Shown here: piece after piece, positions 11,764 through 13,745 of the stretch
How the letters are laid out: each line of letters starts with the position of its first letter
Position numbering within the stretch: position 1 is the stretch's first letter
Assembly: GCA_905203645.1 (NCBI GenBank)
Contig: CAJKWP010000032.1
Location: 1 to 13,745 of the forward strand
DNA: 13,745 bases
Direction: 5' to 3'
Origin: an uncultured Christensenella sp.
GTDB taxonomy: Bacteria; Bacillota; Clostridia; Christensenellales; UBA1242
The notes under the pieces: generated by a model
Told to the model about the DNA's origin: nothing
Databases searched by the model: none
Seen by the model: only the letters and a program-made list of their open reading frames with translations
Made by a program: the position numbers and the translations under genes

Positions 11764-13745
11764 TTATACGTCAAGGTCAGTAACCAACGTAGCGTTTTCT
11801 TCAATAAATGCTCTTCTAAGTTCTGGTTCTTCACCCATAAGTTGATTGAACAATGCGTCGGCTTCGACTGCATCTTGCATGGTTACTTGAAGCAAAATAC
11901 GTTTTTCGGGGTTCATGGTTGTTTCCCAAAGTTGTCCCGCCGCCATTTCACCAAGACCTTTGTATCTTTGGATGATTACACCTTTTCTGCCTTGGCTTTC
12001 CAAATTGTCTTCAAGTTCTTGGTCAGAATAAAAGTACAAGTCTTCCTTTCCCCTTGTCACTTTGTAAAGTGGTGGTTGAGCGGCATAAACGTGTCCTTGT
12101 TCCAAAAGTGGACGCATAAACCTGAAAAAGAAAGTCAAAAGCAAAATACGAATATGTGAGCCGTCGACATCGGCATCGGTCATACAAATAATTTTGTCAT
12201 AACGGAGTTTGTTTATATCAAAGTCGGCACCAATACCTGCACCAAATGCGGTCGCCATGCTTTTTATTTCGGCATTTTCAAGTATTTTGTGCATACGTGC
12301 TTTTTCAACGTTCAAAATCTTTCCGCGAAGTGGCAATATCGCTTGAAATCTGCGGTCACGGCCTTGTTTTGCAGTACCACCAGCACTGTCACCTTCGACA
12401 AGATATATTTCGCAGAATTTTGGGTCTTTTTCACTGCAATCAGCAAGTTTGCCGGGAAGAGTAGTGCTTTCCAAAACACCCTTTCTTCGGGTAAGGTCCC
12501 TTGCGTTTCGTGCCGCTTCCCTTGCCTTTTGCGCGGTGACGCTTTTCATAATAAGTTCACGCGCTTCTTTTGGATGTTCTTCCAAATAATCGCCAAAGCC
12601 TTCTTGCATAGCCTTTTCAACGATTGTACGCATTTCGCTGTTGCCAAGTTTGGTTTTGGTCTGTCCTTCAAATTGTGGGTTCATAAGTTTTACACTTATG
12701 ACAGCGGTTATACCTTCACGGCAATCTTCACCCGAAAGTTTTTCGCTTTCTTTCAAAATTTTGTTCTTTTGACCATAGTCGTTTATGACTTTTGTCAATG
12801 CGTTTTTAAAACCTGTAAGGTGAGTTCCGCCTTCTTCGGTGTTGATGTTGTTTGCATAAGCATGGATAATTTCCGTGTAACTGTCGTTGTATTGAAAACT
12901 TACTTCAACTTCGCTGTTATTCTGAAATTTGTTAAAATAAATTGGTTCTGGGAAAAGTGGATTCTTGCTTTTGTTCAAATATTCAACAAATTCGACAATG
13001 CCACCCTTAAATTCAAATTCATCTTTACGCTCGCGGTTTTTACGTCTGTCTTCAAGTGTGATTACAAGCCCCTTGTTCAAAAACGCAATTTCACGGAAAC
13101 GATTTTTCATTATATCGTAGTTGAAATCTGTTGTTTCAAAAATCTCATCATCTGGCATAAATGTTACAGTTGTTCCACGTCTGTCAGACCTTTCTTGTTT
13201 TTCAAGGGGTGCTTTTGACACTCCTCTTGCAAATTCAATAAAGTAATGATATCCATTTTGATAAACATCAACTTTAAGCCATTTTGAAAGTGCGTTTACG
13301 CAAGATACACCAACGCCGTGCAAACCACCCGAGATTTTGTAACCTTCACCGCCAAACTTTCCGCCTGCGTGCAATTTTGTAAGAACAACTTCAACCGCAC
13401 TCTTGCCTTCGTGAGCAATTATTCCCGTTGGAATACCACGTCCATTGTCTGCAACTGAACAACTGCCGTCTTCGTTTATTACAACGTCGATTTGTGTACA
13501 ATATCCAGCCAATGCTTCGTCGATACTGTTGTCAACAACTTCGACAACCAAATGTTGCAATCCGCGTTCATCGGTCGAACCAATGTACATTCCAGGACGC
13601 TTTCTTACAGGTTCCAAACCTTCCAATACTTGAATATCACTTTCGTCGTATTTTTTGCTTTTTGCAAGTTCAAGTTCTTCATCGGCGGTCAACAATGCTA
13701 CTGTACCAATTTCCTTTAAGTACATTCTTACAGGATCTTCAGTTC
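11764..13745 (-). CDS. gyrB: DNA gyrase subunit B with sigma-70 region 1.2 fused at the N-terminus, 5' end beyond the window
   Basis: The ATPase subunit of gyrase. Numbered from the ATG at 13725, GyrB proper starts at Ser23 (KKYDESDIQVLEGLEPVRKR). Motifs: GHKL ATPase EVVDNSIDEA (62-71), DNGRGIP (93-99) and GGLHGVGVS (133-141); the transducer domain; TOPRIM VEGDSAGG (443-450, catalytic Glu444), PLRGKILNVEKA and TDADVDG (516-522, metal-binding Asp517, 519 and 521); and QRYKGLGEM near the end. From Ser23 it is 631 residues, normal for the family. There is no Met at the expected GyrB start. The frame instead continues through a sigma-70 region 1.2 sequence and is open to the right edge, so the real start is outside the window. 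The ATG at 13725 has no good ribosome binding site and corresponds to an internal Met of sigma factors. The GyrB identity is certain; the N-terminal fusion may be biological or an assembly join. Confidence 0.95.
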   Translation of the reverse strand, partial: TEDPVRMYLKEIGTVALLTADEELELAKSKKYDESDIQVLEGLEPVRKRPGMYIGSTDERGLQHLVVEVVDNSIDEALAGYCTQIDVVINEDGSCSVADNGRGIPTGIIAHEGKSAVEVVLTKLHAGGKFGGEGYKISGGLHGVGVSCVNALSKWLKVDVYQNGYHYFIEFARGVSKAPLEKQERSDRRGTTVTFMPDDEIFETTDFNYDIMKNRFREIAFLNKGLVITLEDRRKNRERKDEFEFKGGIVEFVEYLNKSKNPLFPEPIYFNKFQNNSEVEVSFQYNDSYTEIIHAYANNINTEEGGTHLTGFKNALTKVINDYGQKNKILKESEKLSGEDCREGITAVISVKLMNPQFEGQTKTKLGNSEMRTIVEKAMQEGFGDYLEEHPKEARELIMKSVTAQKAREAARNARDLTRRKGVLESTTLPGKLADCSEKDPKFCEIYLVEGDSAGGTAKQGRDRRFQAILPLRGKILNVEKARMHKILENAEIKSMATAFGAGIGADFDINKLRYDKIICMTDADVDGSHIRILLLTFFFRFMRPLLEQGHVYAAQPPLYKVTRGKEDLYFYSDQELEDNLESQGRKGVIIQRYKGLGEMAAGQLWETTMNPEKRILLQVTMQDAVEADALFNQLMGEEPELRRAFIEENATLVTDLDV
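13660..13745 (-). other. Sigma-70 (RpoD/SigA) region 1.2 fragment in frame with gyrB
   Basis: The codons upstream of GyrB Ser23 read TEDPVRMYLKEIGTVALL followed by TADEELELAK. This is the hallmark of region 1.2 of primary sigma factors (for example DPVRMYLKEIGRVxLLxAEEE in Bacillus SigA). In sigma factors, the residues after ELAK would be a basic/acidic helix leading into region 2; here the text switches directly to GyrB. The join lies at about 13657-13663, in an A-rich stretch (GCAAAAAGCAAAAAA on the coding strand). Regions 2 to 4 are absent, so this part cannot act as a sigma factor by itself. Confidence 0.85.

Noticed and set aside
12289..13218. Long plus-strand open frame (309 codons) opposite gyrB
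   Set aside because: Antisense shadow of gyrB with implausible composition, rich in Phe, Cys and Val.
9194..13745. Possibility that the pair is topoisomerase IV (parE/parC) and not gyrase
   Set aside because: The A subunit carries a GyrA box (QKRGGVG) and an acidic tail, and the B subunit has the GyrB-type N-terminus.

Overview
The window looks like a low-GC Bacillota chromosome, probably an uncultivated clostridial or related gut-type lineage. The evidence is A+T-rich DNA, strong GGAG-type ribosome binding sites, housekeeping promoters of the TTGACA / extended TGn-TATAAT kind, many intrinsic terminators, and gyrase sequences of the Firmicutes type. UGA is used as a stop codon and Trp is encoded by UGG, so the genetic code is the standard bacterial one, not the Mycoplasma code. 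Species cannot be named from the sequence alone.

Layout from left to right. (1) 1-2345, minus strand: a two-gene operon of a PD-(D/E)XK-like nuclease fused to a DUF2075 superfamily-1 helicase, followed 10 bp later by a MazG-like nucleotide pyrophosphohydrolase that runs off the left edge. Codon choice differs from the resident genes, so this is probably an acquired cassette, plausibly defence-related. (2) 2346-2760: a gene-free gap with two adjacent perfect hairpins. (3) 2761-4287, plus strand: two separately transcribed genes for unrecognised soluble proteins, whose promoters share an 11-bp identical block. (4) 4465-6036, plus strand: an ABC-F ATPase of the YbiT-like type. (5) 6113-6951, minus strand: a small unknown protein and a short NfeD-family membrane protein. 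(6) 7097-8119, plus strand: an ankyrin-repeat protein, divergent from the NfeD gene. (7) 8234-9088: a divergent pair, a SLOG-fold protein on the minus strand and a small XRE-type repressor on the plus strand, with two identical 17-bp palindromes and a degenerate third site between them. The two outer sites contain the ribosome binding sites. (8) 9194-13745, minus strand: the gyrB-gyrA operon encoding both DNA gyrase subunits.

The most striking feature is at the right edge. The gyrB reading frame has no start codon at the normal GyrB N-terminus. It continues in frame upstream into a clear copy of sigma-70 (RpoD/SigA) region 1.2, with the EDPVRMYLKEIG...LLTADEELELAK signature, and stays open to the end of the window. 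This is either a real sigma-factor/gyrase fusion or deletion, or a chimeric assembly.

The gyrase genes act together as an A2B2 enzyme. The SLOG gene and its repressor look like a self-contained switch. The helicase and MazG genes look like a co-transcribed accessory unit. The remaining genes appear to be single-gene transcription units, most with their own promoter and terminator.
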